Assembly: GCA_963836015.1 (NCBI GenBank)
Contig: CAWIIF010000015.1
Location: 372,001 to 436,000, forward strand
Length of the DNA stretch: 64,000 nt
Direction of reading: 5' to 3'
Source of the DNA: CAWCDJ01 sp963836015
GTDB lineage: Bacteria > Acidobacteriota > Terriglobia > Bryobacterales > Bryobacteraceae
The translations under genes were made by a program, and so were the position numbers. Below, piece after piece: positions 51,949 through 61,150 of this stretch (position 1 is the stretch's first letter; each line of letters opens with the position of its first letter). The notes beneath the pieces are model-generated. The model was not told the origin of the DNA and did not search any database. It saw only the letters and a program-made list of their open reading frames with translations.

Positions 51949-53433
51949 CTACTTCTTCTTGTGGACCGGGGCGCGCTTTCTTACTGCCGGGCGGGCGGGA
52001 GCGCACGGGTCGGTCTTCAAGCCCGTGATCTTGTCCTTGCCCGATTCCATCGTCAGCATGAACGGCTCGCGTGTGAATGCGCGCGGAATGCCGTCGAACT
52101 CGATCTCTCCGGGCACCGGCTTCCCCGTGAGCGGAGCGTCGAGCTTCAGCGTGATCTCCGGGTCCCCGGTAACCCCCGGTTTCGTCGGATCGCTGATCGC
52201 GACCAGCAGTTCCTTGGACCGGCACGCCGGCTTGCCCGAAACCACCATCCCCTTCAGCGCACGCCCCGATTCACCGTGGACATCCGCATCCTTCAGCTGC
52301 CCGTCGAAGTACTGCTGTCCGTTGGTGTCGGAGAGCTGGGCCTTAATCCCCATCCAGAGGGCGTACTGCGGATGGTTCTGGGTGAATTCCTTCTGCTTTC
52401 GGGCGGCCACCGCGGAGGCAGTCTCGATCGAGAATCCGGCCGGCGGCAGGGGCGATGCTTTGGCCTGCTCCTTCAACTGGTCGAGCCCGTCCGTGCTGCC
52501 GTGATACGTGTTGTAGGCGCTGGCGGCGTAGTCGGTGATTTTCTTCGGATCGGTGGTGCCGCCGAGAGTTGGATCGACCGCCGCCGCGCGAACAAACTGG
52601 TAGATCGCGCGCGGACCCAGATCCGTGGCCTTATCCGGCTGGCTGCGCGCTTCGCAGGCGAGCGCCGTGCCGAGATTGTAGGAAATCGCGGCGAGGTCCG
52701 GGTAATCCGACAGTGCTTTGGTATAGGCCGTTTCCGCGGCGGCGCAGTCCTTCGGGTTCTTTGCCATCGCCTGGTTGCCGGGCACCAGGGCGATCGCACC
52801 CAGGGCGGTCTTCGCGCGCTTCTCGATATCGGCGCGGGCGCTGGCCCACTGTGCGGCCGATGTAGATTCCGGCTTGTTTTCGGCCACGAAGTACTTGGGC
52901 GCGAAGTCCAGTAGCTCCTTTGCGGCCTTCTGGCCTGCCTCCAACTGGTCGGGAGTGGCGTTCGGCATGGCCGCCACATTCCAGGCCACCTGGTACAGCA
53001 CGTTCAGCTTGCTCAGACCGCCGCCCTTTTCCGGAAATACCTTGTCCAGACCCTTATCCATTAGCTGCTTGCCGTAGTCCAGCACCTTCGCCGGCTGCGG
53101 CGGGTTCATTTTGCTATAGGCCAGCATATACATGTACAGCCGGTCGTCCTTATAATCGGAGTCCGGGTACTTTTGGGTCCACGTATCGAGATCCTGGATC
53201 TCTTTTTGCGGGTTGTTGGCGTCTTTGATGGCCTCGTTATAAATTTCGTATTCGCCCTGGTCCTTGACCTTCTTGGTCTGGGCGGCAGCCTGTCCGGAAG
53301 GCTGTGCGGTGGCCGCCCCTTGAGCGCGGAGAAACGGGGCCGCGCCCGTCAGAACGAAGGCGCCGAGTACGGTCGAAACCGCGACACTCTTCAGAGTCTG
53401 ATCGATTGTTTGTTTGTGAAATCTGAGAACCAC
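51949..53433 (-). CDS. Exported repeat-like protein of unrecognised family, paralogue A
   Basis: 494 residues from GTG 53433. N-terminal leader (VAVSTVLGAFVLTGAAPFLRAQ), an Ala/Gln linker, then DQGEYEIYNEAIKDANNPQKEIQDLDTWTQKYPDSDYKDDRLYMYMLAYSKMN, helical pairs resembling TPR (KVLDYGKQLMDKGLDKV, NATPDQLEAGQKAAKELLDF), LSDYPDLAAISYNLGTALACEARSQPDKATDLGPRAIYQFVRAAAVDP, and a beta-rich C-terminal part (LKDADVHGESGRALKGMVVSGKPACRSKELLVAISDP, DAPLTGKPVPGEIEFDGIP) ending in a basic tail PVRKRAPVHKKK. It is about 40-45% identical by eye to paralogue B. No family is recognised; a TPR scaffold with a C-terminal beta domain is likely. Confidence 0.7.
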   Translation of the reverse strand: MVLRFHKQTIDQTLKSVAVSTVLGAFVLTGAAPFLRAQGAATAQPSGQAAAQTKKVKDQGEYEIYNEAIKDANNPQKEIQDLDTWTQKYPDSDYKDDRLYMYMLAYSKMNPPQPAKVLDYGKQLMDKGLDKVFPEKGGGLSKLNVLYQVAWNVAAMPNATPDQLEAGQKAAKELLDFAPKYFVAENKPESTSAAQWASARADIEKRAKTALGAIALVPGNQAMAKNPKDCAAAETAYTKALSDYPDLAAISYNLGTALACEARSQPDKATDLGPRAIYQFVRAAAVDPTLGGTTDPKKITDYAASAYNTYHGSTDGLDQLKEQAKASPLPPAGFSIETASAVAARKQKEFTQNHPQYALWMGIKAQLSDTNGQQYFDGQLKDADVHGESGRALKGMVVSGKPACRSKELLVAISDPTKPGVTGDPEITLKLDAPLTGKPVPGEIEFDGIPRAFTREPFMLTMESGKDKITGLKTDPCAPARPAVRKRAPVHKKK

Positions 53434-53454
53434 GAAAAAACCCCCAAAATGGAA

Positions 53455-53474
53455 CCGGCGGCCTGAGCCGCCGG
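53455..53474. terminator. Hairpin between tandem paralogues
   Basis: CCGGCGGC (53455-53462) and GCCGCCGG (53467-53474) form an 8-bp stem with a CTGA loop. In the minus direction it is followed by T-rich TTCCATTTTGGGGGTTTTTT. It lies between paralogue B's stop and paralogue A's start and could attenuate read-through. Confidence 0.6.
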
Positions 53475-53490
53475 CACTGCTGTCTAGTTT

Positions 53491-54885
53491 CTACTTCTTC
53501 TTTCCCGCGCTCTTTTTCACTCCCGTTCTCGGGGGTGCGCACGGGTCCATCTTTAAGTCGTCGATTTTCGACTTATCCGTGTCCAGCGTCAGCATGAATG
53601 GATCTTTACTGAATGCCGATGGGGCGCCGTCGAACTGGATCTGCGATCCGGCCTGCGGCTTTCCCGTCAGCGCCGCTTCCAGTTTCAGCGTCACCTCGGC
53701 ATGCTCGGCATCCGAGATGGCCACCACCAGTTCCTTCGAGCGACATGACGGCTTGGCTTCCAGGATCGTGCCCTTCAGCGCCTTAGCCCCGTTTTGCCCG
53801 GCGATCTCGGTGCCTTTCATGGTCGATTCGTAATATTGGTCGCCGTTGGTGTCCGCCAGTTGTCTCTTGATGCCCATCCACAGAGCCAGTTGCGGATTCT
53901 TTTCCATGAACTCTTTTTCTTTTATGGCGGCAATTTCGGAAGCCGTCTGAATCTTGAAGCCGGGCGGCGGGAAAGGCGAGGCCACCGCCTGTTGCTTCAA
54001 CTGCTGAAGCCCCTCGGCGTCCGGCCCGTGGTAGCGATTATAGACCTTCTCCAGGTAGGCGGCTGCGGTCTTGTTCGTGGCTGCCGCATCCGGTCCCCAT
54101 TTGCCGGGATCCAGGGCCGACGCGCGCGCCACCTCGTAAATCGCAGCCGGTATTTTCTCCGGCTTCTGCTGTGCGATCTGTGCTCCGCCCAGCGCGAACG
54201 CGATCTGCGGGCAATCCGGGTACTGCTGGAGCGCCTTGCTGAACGCCGCTTCGGCGCCCTCATAATCCTTCTTGTTCTGCGCCTGGGTGCCGGGAAGCAT
54301 TGCTACGAATAGCAGGGCCGCGCGCATGTCGCCTTCCACTTTCGCCTTCGCCTGGTTCCACTGGTCTTCGCTGGCGGCGGCAGGCTTGTTGGCGGCGACA
54401 AAGTAGGTAGGAACGAATTCCAGCCCTTCGTTGGCGGCTTTCGCGCCGATCTCCAGTTGTTCCGGGGTGGCGTTCGGAAGCTGCCGGACGCTGTACGCCG
54501 AAAGGGCGTAAATGTTGAGAGCGTCGAACGGGGAGTAGGTGGCCTTAATATCCTTGGCCATCAGTTGCGACGCAATCTCCAGCACCTTGGCGGGTTGGTT
54601 CGAGCCGCTGTACGCCCTGAGGTAATAATAGGTTCGCTCGTTGGCGAAATCCGTCTGCGGATATTTTTGAGTCCAGGCATCCAGGTCCGTCACCGCCTTC
54701 GTGAAGTTGTTGCCGTTAACGTCCTTGACGACATCATTAAAGACCGTATACTCGCCCTGGTCCTTGTACTTCTTCTCGGGCTTGGCAGTCCCCTGTGCGC
54801 TAGCCTTACCGACGCCGGCGAATACGATCGCGGCGAGAGCGGCAACAGCCGCCATTCTTCCCAATACTCGATTGCATTTCTGCAC
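53491..54885 (-). CDS. Exported repeat-like protein of unrecognised family, paralogue B
   Basis: 464 residues starting at GTG 54885, fixed by AGGAGG 5 nt upstream. Leader MAAVAALAAIVFAGVGKASAQ follows a short basic start. Core motifs parallel paralogue A: DQGEYTVFNDVVKDVNGNNFTKAVTDLDAWTQKYPQTD, NATPEQLEIGAKAANEGLEF, KALQQYPDCPQIAFALGG, LWMGIKRQLADTNGDQYYESTMKGTEI, ALKGTILEAKPSCRSKELVVAISDAEHAEVTLKLEAALTGKPQAG and a basic tail KKSAGKKK. One Cys (in PSCRSK) and a Cys in the last line are shared. Cytoplasmic-side partners unknown. It is transcribed before paralogue A. Confidence 0.72.
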   Translation of the reverse strand: MQKCNRVLGRMAAVAALAAIVFAGVGKASAQGTAKPEKKYKDQGEYTVFNDVVKDVNGNNFTKAVTDLDAWTQKYPQTDFANERTYYYLRAYSGSNQPAKVLEIASQLMAKDIKATYSPFDALNIYALSAYSVRQLPNATPEQLEIGAKAANEGLEFVPTYFVAANKPAAASEDQWNQAKAKVEGDMRAALLFVAMLPGTQAQNKKDYEGAEAAFSKALQQYPDCPQIAFALGGAQIAQQKPEKIPAAIYEVARASALDPGKWGPDAAATNKTAAAYLEKVYNRYHGPDAEGLQQLKQQAVASPFPPPGFKIQTASEIAAIKEKEFMEKNPQLALWMGIKRQLADTNGDQYYESTMKGTEIAGQNGAKALKGTILEAKPSCRSKELVVAISDAEHAEVTLKLEAALTGKPQAGSQIQFDGAPSAFSKDPFMLTLDTDKSKIDDLKMDPCAPPRTGVKKSAGKKK

Positions 54886-55099
54886 GTGCGCCTCCTGCCT
54901 GTATTCCGGCTCTGATTGTCGCAATGGCCTGCTGTCGCTACCCTGGCATAGGCGCCCCGGCTCGCGTTGGCCGCCGAGGACACTTGCGGAGTATAGCCAA
55001 ACCACTTTCGTGGTGCAACTCATTCGACTCCGAATGCGACGGACTGGTTCCGAATCACAAATCATACCAGATCAACGCTATGCTGTAAGTCACCCCTCC

Positions 55100-56572
55100 A
55101 TGCGATACCTGGATCTTTCGGTCATCCTGGTCTACCTGATTGCCATCACCTGGTTCGGCGCCCACTTCCGCACCGGCCGGAAAAGCCTTCGGGACTACTT
55201 TCTCGGCGGCCGGACCGCCCCCTGGTGGGCCATCAGCCTCTCCATTGTGTCGGCGGAGACTAGTACCCTCACCGTCGTTGGTACCCCCGCACTAGCCTTC
55301 ACCGGCAACATGGGCTTCCTACAACTCGTGCTGGGCTACCTGCTTGCCCGCATCGTAATTTCCGTTCTATTTTTGCCGCAGTATTTTCGCGGCGAGATGT
55401 TTACCGCCTACGAACTGATGCGGCGCAGATTCGGCGAACGGATCCGGAAGCTGACCGCGTCAATATTTCTAGTGACGCGTGCGCTCGCTGAAGGGGTACG
55501 GGTGTTCGCCATCTCTTTGGTCATCTCGATCGTGCTGGGCACGGGCGAAATCCCGTCGATTGTGCTGATTGTAGTGCTCACCCTGTTCTACACATTCGAA
55601 GGCGGCATGACCGCCGTCATCTGGACCGACGTCGTGCAGATGAGCCTCTACGTGGCCGGCGCGGTTGTCAGCTTCTTCGTCATCCTCGGACAGATTCCAG
55701 GGGGCTGGCCTCATGTGGTGGCGGTGGCCGGCGCCGCCGGCAAATTCACGATCTTCGACTTTCACTTTTCGCTGACCATGGCATTCTTCTCCAAGACCTA
55801 CACCTTTTGGGCCGGAATCCTGGGCGGCTGCTTCCTGACTACCGCCAGCCACGGCACCGATCAGCTCATGGTGCAGCGTCTGCTCAGCGCCCGCGACGAG
55901 CGCCAGAGCCGCGCCGCCCTGCTCTCCAGTTGGGTGGTCATCCTGCTGCAGTTCACCCTGTTCCTGTTGATCGGGGTTCTGCTGTTTGTCCACTATCGCG
56001 ACACCGGCCTCTCCGCTCCATCGCAAACCGATCGCATTTACCCCGAATTCATCTGGAACAACTTGCCCCCGGGCGTGGCCGGACTGGTCACCGCGGCCAT
56101 CCTGGCCGCCGCCATGGCCAATCTGAGTGCCGCTCTCAATTCGCTTTCCTCCACGACCGTAGTGGATTTCTTCCGCGCCCGCTCCGGAGGGATGAGCGAA
56201 GCTCGGGCCATGCGCATCGCCCGCATCGCGACGATTCTGTGGGGCGCCATCCTGCTCGGTATCGCCATCGGGGCGCGCCACTCGCGTTCCGTGCTGGAGG
56301 CCGGCCTGACCATCGCATCCATTCCCTCCGGCGCGTTGCTGGGCGTGTTTCTGCTCGGTGTGCTCACGAAAAAGCCCGGTGAAATATCGGCCATCGCGGG
56401 CGTGGTGTGCGGACTGGCCGCCGTACTCTGGGTGCACTGGGCGACTCCCGTCGCCTGGACGTGGTATGTTTTCATCGGCACCACCGTCACCTTCGGCGCC
56501 GCCCTGTTCGCGTCGCTTTTCGAAAAGGTTCGGGAACCCGGCGAAACCCAGCCGCATCTCCAGTCTCACTAA
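55100..56572 (+). CDS. Sodium:solute symporter (SSS family)
   Basis: 490 residues from ATG 55100, a longer reading being implausible because ~130 extra codons lack a signal or domain. Thirteen-helix layout: YLIAITWFGAHFRTGRKSLRDYFLGGRTAPWWAISLSIVSAETSTLTVVGTPALAF at the Na-site helix, EGGMTAVIWTDVVQM, TASHGTDQLMVQRLLSARDERQSR, and AAAMANLSAALNSLSSTTVVDFF. The family carries sugars, proline, pantothenate or ions with Na; the sequence fits the SGLT/NIS-like subgroup, substrate unknown. It starts a two-transporter unit (9-nt gap to the next). Confidence 0.9.
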   Translation: MRYLDLSVILVYLIAITWFGAHFRTGRKSLRDYFLGGRTAPWWAISLSIVSAETSTLTVVGTPALAFTGNMGFLQLVLGYLLARIVISVLFLPQYFRGEMFTAYELMRRRFGERIRKLTASIFLVTRALAEGVRVFAISLVISIVLGTGEIPSIVLIVVLTLFYTFEGGMTAVIWTDVVQMSLYVAGAVVSFFVILGQIPGGWPHVVAVAGAAGKFTIFDFHFSLTMAFFSKTYTFWAGILGGCFLTTASHGTDQLMVQRLLSARDERQSRAALLSSWVVILLQFTLFLLIGVLLFVHYRDTGLSAPSQTDRIYPEFIWNNLPPGVAGLVTAAILAAAMANLSAALNSLSSTTVVDFFRARSGGMSEARAMRIARIATILWGAILLGIAIGARHSRSVLEAGLTIASIPSGALLGVFLLGVLTKKPGEISAIAGVVCGLAAVLWVHWATPVAWTWYVFIGTTVTFGAALFASLFEKVREPGETQPHLQSH

Positions 56573-56580
56573 GGCACCAA

Positions 56581-57972
56581 ATGAAAAACACTCGTCCGCG
56601 AAGTGAATTGAAGCGCGAGCTGGGCACCTGGGCGGCCGCCTCGATCGTGGTCGGCACGGTGATCGGCAGCGGCATCTTTCTGGTGCCGCAATCCATGGTG
56701 CAAAGGGTCGGCACGCCGCAGATGGTGTTCGTCGTCTGGATCTTCGGCGGTCTGCTCTCGCTGGCCGGAGCGCTGAGCTATGCCGAGCTGGCCGCGGCCA
56801 TGCCCGAGGCCGGCGGTGAATATGTCTACCTCCGCGAGGCCTATGGCCCGATGTGGGGATTCTTGTACAGTTGGACGCAAATGTGGGTCGCAAAAAGCGG
56901 ATCTATTGCTACCCTGGCCACCGGCTTTTTTTATTATTTGACTAATTTTTTTCCGGGTTTGGACGCGGTTTTCTACCGCATCCCCCTGCCGCTCGGACCC
57001 CACGGCGGGCCGCTCGAGTTCCGCTACGGGCAGTTGCTCGCCATGGCCCTGATACTCTCCCTGGCTTGGCTCAACTACTACGGCGTCAAGCTCGGGGGCA
57101 ATGTCCAGGTCACGGTAACCATATTAAAGGTTGCGCTTATTGCCTTTATTATCATCGCCGGACTGGGCTTTGGCACAGCCCATGGCGTGAATACCGCGAT
57201 CCCCACGCCGCTCACCACAGCGGGCTTTTTCGCCGCCCTGGTGGCCGCCCTTTGGGCCTACGACGGGTGGAATAACGTGAGCATGGTGGCCTCCGAGGTC
57301 CGCGAGCCCCAGCGTAACCTGCCGCGTTCCCTGATTGGAGGAACCATTGCCGTAATCGTGATTTATTTATTAGCAAATAGCGCGTATTTTCACGTTCTCA
57401 CGGCCGGTGAAGTAGGGGCAACCCCGCGCGTCGCCTCCGAAATGATGCGCCGCATCCTGGGCGGGGCGGGCGCCGGCGCCGTCTCGGTCGCCGCCATGAT
57501 CAGCATCTTCGCGGCGTTGAACGGCTCTATCCTTTCCGGTTCTCGCGTGCCCTACGCCGCGGCCCGCGACGGCTACTTCTTCCACGCGGTTGAGCATGTC
57601 CATCCGGTGCATCGCACCCCTTCCGTGTCCATCCTGGCGCTGAGCGCGTGGGCCGCGCTCCTGGTGCTCTCCGGACGCTACGAACAACTTTTTACCTATG
57701 TAATTTTCGCGAGCTGGATTCTGTACGGCATGACCACCGCGGCGGTGATCGTGCTTCGTAGAAAGCGGCCCGATCTGCCGCGCCCGTATCGCACGATCGG
57801 TTATCCCTGGGTGCCGGCCGTGTTTGTGCTGGTGGCGTCTGTTTTAGTACTTTCTACATTAATTGACTCCCCTAGAGAATCCCTGATGGGTATTGCGCTC
57901 ATTATTTTGGGACTTCCGTTTTATTTTTATTGGAAATACAAGCGAACTGACCGCTCGGAACAGCCGTACTAG
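56581..57972 (+). CDS. APC-superfamily amino acid permease
   Basis: 463 residues from ATG 56581, 8 nt after the symporter stop. AAASIVVGTVIGSGIFLVPQSM holds the conserved GSGIF substrate motif of TM1, and LSYAELAAAMPEAGGEYVYLREAYG the APC TM2 loop; AALWAYDGWNNVSMVASEVREPQRNLPRSLIGG and YYFNHAVEHVHP-like later loop are typical of LAT-type exchangers. Twelve hydrophobic segments. A Na- or proton-independent amino acid exchange is likely; the specific substrate cannot be told. The final KYKRTDRSEQPY is a short cytosolic tail. Confidence 0.88.
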   Translation: MKNTRPRSELKRELGTWAAASIVVGTVIGSGIFLVPQSMVQRVGTPQMVFVVWIFGGLLSLAGALSYAELAAAMPEAGGEYVYLREAYGPMWGFLYSWTQMWVAKSGSIATLATGFFYYLTNFFPGLDAVFYRIPLPLGPHGGPLEFRYGQLLAMALILSLAWLNYYGVKLGGNVQVTVTILKVALIAFIIIAGLGFGTAHGVNTAIPTPLTTAGFFAALVAALWAYDGWNNVSMVASEVREPQRNLPRSLIGGTIAVIVIYLLANSAYFHVLTAGEVGATPRVASEMMRRILGGAGAGAVSVAAMISIFAALNGSILSGSRVPYAAARDGYFFHAVEHVHPVHRTPSVSILALSAWAALLVLSGRYEQLFTYVIFASWILYGMTTAAVIVLRRKRPDLPRPYRTIGYPWVPAVFVLVASVLVLSTLIDSPRESLMGIALIILGLPFYFYWKYKRTDRSEQPY

Positions 57973-58153
57973 TTCTCACGTTTCGTACTATGGCGCGCAT
58001 TTTGGCCCTTTGGCATTTTTTTCTTTCTATTGAAATTCGCCGTGATTGGGTGGAAAATCAAGGTAGACACGGAAATCCTATGCGTGGTTGCAGTGAGTAT
58101 TCGGTCGCACCGCCTGCTTGTTACAGCGGCAGTCCGGCCGGGAGGGCAATTCG

Positions 58154-58375
58154 ATGGACGTAAGTAAGATCCTTTCGGAACTGCGCGAAGAGCGCCAGCA
58201 GATCGAAGAAGCAATTCTGAGCCTGGAGCGCCTGGCGAGGGGACGCGGACGCCGCCGTGGAAGGCCGCCGGCCTGGATGGCGGAGGTAACCACCAAGCGT
58301 CGCGGTAGGCCTCCGGGAAGCAAGAACAAAGTCAACACTGCCGGCGCAGCAGCCAAGGGCGCCGCCGTAGCATAA
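58154..58375 (+). CDS. Mini AT-hook protein
   Basis: 73 residues from ATG 58154, with GGAGGG 7 nt upstream. N-terminal helix DVSKILSELREERQQIEEAILSLERLARG can dimerise; then two AT-hook-like repeats, GRGRRRGRPPAWM (about 31-43) and KRRGRPPGSKNK (about 48-59), followed by an Ala-rich tail (AAAKGAAVA). The Arg-Gly-Arg-Pro core binds the minor groove of AT-rich DNA. It may bend or coat DNA as a small nucleoid protein. A TTGAAA/GAAAAT promoter-like pair stands at 58030-58058 upstream. A perfect terminator hairpin follows. Confidence 0.75.
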   Translation: MDVSKILSELREERQQIEEAILSLERLARGRGRRRGRPPAWMAEVTTKRRGRPPGSKNKVNTAGAAAKGAAVA

Positions 58376-58393
58376 CCACCCGCTACTGAAATA

Positions 58394-58428
58394 AAGGGCC
58401 GGAGATCTGACGCGGATCTCCGGCCCTT
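58394..58428. terminator. Strong bidirectional terminator hairpin
   Basis: AAGGGCCGGAGATC (58394-58407) and GATCTCCGGCCCTT (58415-58428) are perfect 14-bp complements with a 7-nt loop TGACGCG. It lies between the convergent AT-hook and HtrA genes, about 20-30 nt from each stop, the best terminator in the window. Confidence 0.85.
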
Positions 58429-58454
58429 CGCATTTCCTGCGGGCAATTCAGCGA

Positions 58455-59603
58455 TTACAAGCGCTGCGGCGCGGACCCCAGTTTCACACGGACCTCCTGC
58501 TTGCGCCGGTCGCGATACACCGTCAGGTTCAGCCAGTCGCCGCCGCGCTTCTGGCTCATCACGCGCTGCAGCGAATCGTTGCCTTCCACTGCCTGCCCGT
58601 CAATCGCCATGATCAAGTCGCCCCCGATGCCGATCGGGTAATTCGAGACAATCACGCGCCGGCTCGGCCCTCGCAAGCCGTATTCCTCGGCCGGCGAACC
58701 CGGATCTATCGATTGAATCAGGAGCCCGCCGTCCGAAGGCAGGTTCAACATTTCCGCCAGGTCGCCCGATACCGGCAGTACGCGGATTCCCAATACCGGC
58801 CGCGAGATGTGCCCGTTTTTCGTAAACTCGTCCAGCATTCCCTTGGCGCGGTTGATGGGCAGCGCGAAACCCAGCCCGATATTCCCCTGCGGGCCGTAAA
58901 TCGCCGTATTGATCGCAATCACATTTCCGTGCGAATCGAGCAGCGGGCCGCCGCTATTGCCGGGATTGATCGCCGCGTCGGTCTGGATCATGCCCTCGAG
59001 GCGCTCTTCCTCGGTCTCGATGCTGCGGTCGAGGGAACTGACCACGCCGGTCGTCAGCGTGCCGCCGAAACCGAACGGATTGCCGATAGCGAGCACTTTC
59101 TGGCCGACCACCAGGTGATCGGAATCGCCCAGCTTCAACGCCGGCAGCTTGCCCCCGGCGTCGATTTTGATCAGCGCCAGGTCGTTGCGCGAATCCGTGC
59201 CCAAAATACGCGCCTTATAGCTTTTCTTATCGGACAGCGTGACGGTAAGCTGGGCGGTCCCGCGCACAACGTGATAGTTCGTCAGGATCTGGCCATCCGG
59301 GTTGATGATGAATCCCGAGCCCGCGCCCTTGCCCTGGTATGCGCCCCAGAACCAGTCTTCCTGCACCACGATCGACGTGATATTCACCGTGGCGCCACTG
59401 GCGCTGTGATAGATATCGATATTATTCTGCTCATCGGCGGTATATCCGCCCGCGGTGGCGGCAGCCGCCGGTTCCGACCACAGCCTCTCCATGTTGCGCA
59501 CCGGCCGCAGGACCGAGCCCACATCCCAGTGCGAAGCGGAGGTGAGATACAGAAACACCGCCACCAGCGCGGCGGCCAGGGCAAATGGTCGCAATACTCT
59601 CAT
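58455..59603 (-). CDS. HtrA/DegP-like serine protease with one PDZ domain
   Basis: 382 residues from ATG 59603, which overlaps the coaE stop by ATGA. A membrane anchor or uncleaved signal (residues ~5-22) precedes. The trypsin-like catalytic triad is His111 (TNYHVVRG), Asp141 (NDLALIKID) and Ser217 (NPGNSGGPLL), with the QTDAAINPGNSGGP hallmark of HtrA. One PDZ (~280-375: RPVLGIRVLPV, DLIMAIDGQAVEGNDSLQRVM). It resembles DegS-type membrane-tethered proteases, trimming or signalling on unfolded envelope proteins. It forms an operon with coaE and probably folD. Confidence 0.93.
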   Translation of the reverse strand: MRVLRPFALAAALVAVFLYLTSASHWDVGSVLRPVRNMERLWSEPAAAATAGGYTADEQNNIDIYHSASGATVNITSIVVQEDWFWGAYQGKGAGSGFIINPDGQILTNYHVVRGTAQLTVTLSDKKSYKARILGTDSRNDLALIKIDAGGKLPALKLGDSDHLVVGQKVLAIGNPFGFGGTLTTGVVSSLDRSIETEEERLEGMIQTDAAINPGNSGGPLLDSHGNVIAINTAIYGPQGNIGLGFALPINRAKGMLDEFTKNGHISRPVLGIRVLPVSGDLAEMLNLPSDGGLLIQSIDPGSPAEEYGLRGPSRRVIVSNYPIGIGGDLIMAIDGQAVEGNDSLQRVMSQKRGGDWLNLTVYRDRRKQEVRVKLGSAPQRL

Positions 59604-60205
59604 GATTCGATTCTCCGTAATTTTTCGTAGACGGCACGGGTCTGCCGCAGCGTATCTTCTTTCTCTCCCGATGTATCTATGACGAAATCGGCGAATTTTC
59701 GTTTCTCCGACAGGGGCATTTGACGGCTTAGCCGCGCCCGGACGTCGGCCTCCGCCGCCCCCTCGCGCCGCATGGCGCGCTCCAACTGCTGTTCTTCCCG
59801 GCAGGTCACCAGGATGATCCTGTCGAACCGCTTGTAGCTCCCGGTCTCGATCAAAATGGCGGCTTCCACCACCGCAATTCCCTTCGGTTCCCGTTTGGCC
59901 CACTCGGCGATCAGCTCGTCCTCACGCCGGAGCACCGGGGGATGCACCAGGCTGTTGAGGCGCTCCAGCCTCCCCGGGTCGCCGAATACCCGGGCCGCCA
60001 GCGCACGCCGGTCGATGGCGCCCTCCGGCCCCAGAATCCCGGCGCCGAATTCCCGCACCACGTCGTCGTATGCCTCGCCTCCTACCGCCAGGACCTGGTG
60101 GCCCAGCGTGTCGGCCTGGATCAACAGGCAGCCATAAGAAGCCAGCGCCTCTCCCACAAACGATTTTCCACAGGCGAGGCCGCCCGTAAGCCCGACTTTC
60201 AACAT
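59600..60205 (-). CDS. coaE: Dephospho-CoA kinase
   Basis: 201 residues. P-loop GLTGGLACGKS at 5-15, QADTLGHQVLAVGG, FGDPGRLERLNSLVHPPV, and VVEAAILIETGSYKRFDRIILVTC are the standard CoaE motifs; the lid arginine region ERAMRREGAAEADVRARLSRQMP follows. It phosphorylates dephospho-CoA, the last step of CoA synthesis. The start overlaps folD stop region and its stop overlaps the HtrA start. Confidence 0.96.
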   Translation of the reverse strand: MLKVGLTGGLACGKSFVGEALASYGCLLIQADTLGHQVLAVGGEAYDDVVREFGAGILGPEGAIDRRALAARVFGDPGRLERLNSLVHPPVLRREDELIAEWAKREPKGIAVVEAAILIETGSYKRFDRIILVTCREEQQLERAMRREGAAEADVRARLSRQMPLSEKRKFADFVIDTSGEKEDTLRQTRAVYEKLRRIES

Positions 60206-61119
60206 GCGGCCGGACGGCGCTCCGCCGACGCCACCGTATTGACCATCAGCATCGCGATCGTCAGCGGACCGACGCCTCCGGGCACGGGCGTGTACGCGGA
60301 GGCCTTTTCCGCCATATCCAGCGGGTGGACGTCGCCCACCAGCACGCCGCCGCGTTTATCGAAGGCCGCCAGCTTTTCTACGGAATTCCGGAAGATTCGC
60401 GCCACCTCTTCGCGTTTTTCCACCCGCGTCGTTCCCACGTCGATCACGGTTGCGCCCGGCCGGATGTACTCCGCGGTGATGGCCGCCGGCCGCCCCATCG
60501 CCGCCACCAGAATCTCTCCCTCGCGGCACACCGCCGCGAGATCCGGAGTCTTCGAATGGCAGATCGTGACGGTGGCGTGCTCGTGCAGCAGCAGCATGGC
60601 GACCGGCTTGCCCACGATATCGCTCCGCCCCACCACCACCGCGCGTTTGCCCGCCATGGGAATGCCGTACCGCTTCAGAATCTCGATGATGCCGGCGGGC
60701 GTGCAGGCGCGCGGCCCCGGCAGGCCCGCCACCAGCTTGCCGACGTTCATCGGGTGGAAGCCGTCCACATCCTTCTCGGGCGTTACCGCCAGAAGGATGC
60801 GCTTGGTATCCACCTGCGGCGGCAGGGGAAGCTGCACCAGGATGCCGTCGATGTCGGGCCGCCCGTTTAACCGGTCGACGATCGCCAGCAGTTCCTCGGT
60901 GGTGACCGTCGCGGGCGGCGTGATCGATTCGGAATAGATCCCCAGATCGTGACAGGCCTTGATCTTGTTGCGAACGTAGATCTCCGAGGCTGGGTTATCG
61001 CCCACCAGGACGACGGCCAGCCCGGGCGGCCGTCCCTGCGCGGCCAGCGCGGCCACGCGAGGCCTCAATTCGTTCTTGATGTCATCGCGGATGCGATTGC
61101 CATCGAGGATCAACGCCAT
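60199..61119 (-). CDS. folD: Bifunctional methylenetetrahydrofolate dehydrogenase/cyclohydrolase
   Basis: 306 residues. Substrate motifs ASEIYVRNKIKACHDLGI with catalytic Lys54-region, DGILVQLPLPPQVD, NAD-binding GRSDIVGKPVAMLLL, CHSKTPDL and PGATVIDVGTTRV, with the family's GDVHPLDMAEKA end. It interconverts methylene- and formyl-THF for one-carbon supply. It overlaps coaE by 7 nt, and the large permease gene ends 32 nt upstream on the same strand. Confidence 0.96.
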   Translation of the reverse strand: MALILDGNRIRDDIKNELRPRVAALAAQGRPPGLAVVLVGDNPASEIYVRNKIKACHDLGIYSESITPPATVTTEELLAIVDRLNGRPDIDGILVQLPLPPQVDTKRILLAVTPEKDVDGFHPMNVGKLVAGLPGPRACTPAGIIEILKRYGIPMAGKRAVVVGRSDIVGKPVAMLLLHEHATVTICHSKTPDLAAVCREGEILVAAMGRPAAITAEYIRPGATVIDVGTTRVEKREEVARIFRNSVEKLAAFDKRGGVLVGDVHPLDMAEKASAYTPVPGGVGPLTIAMLMVNTVASAERRPAAC

Positions 61120-61150
61120 GTATCTCTAATAATAGCGTGGGCCGCCTGCG

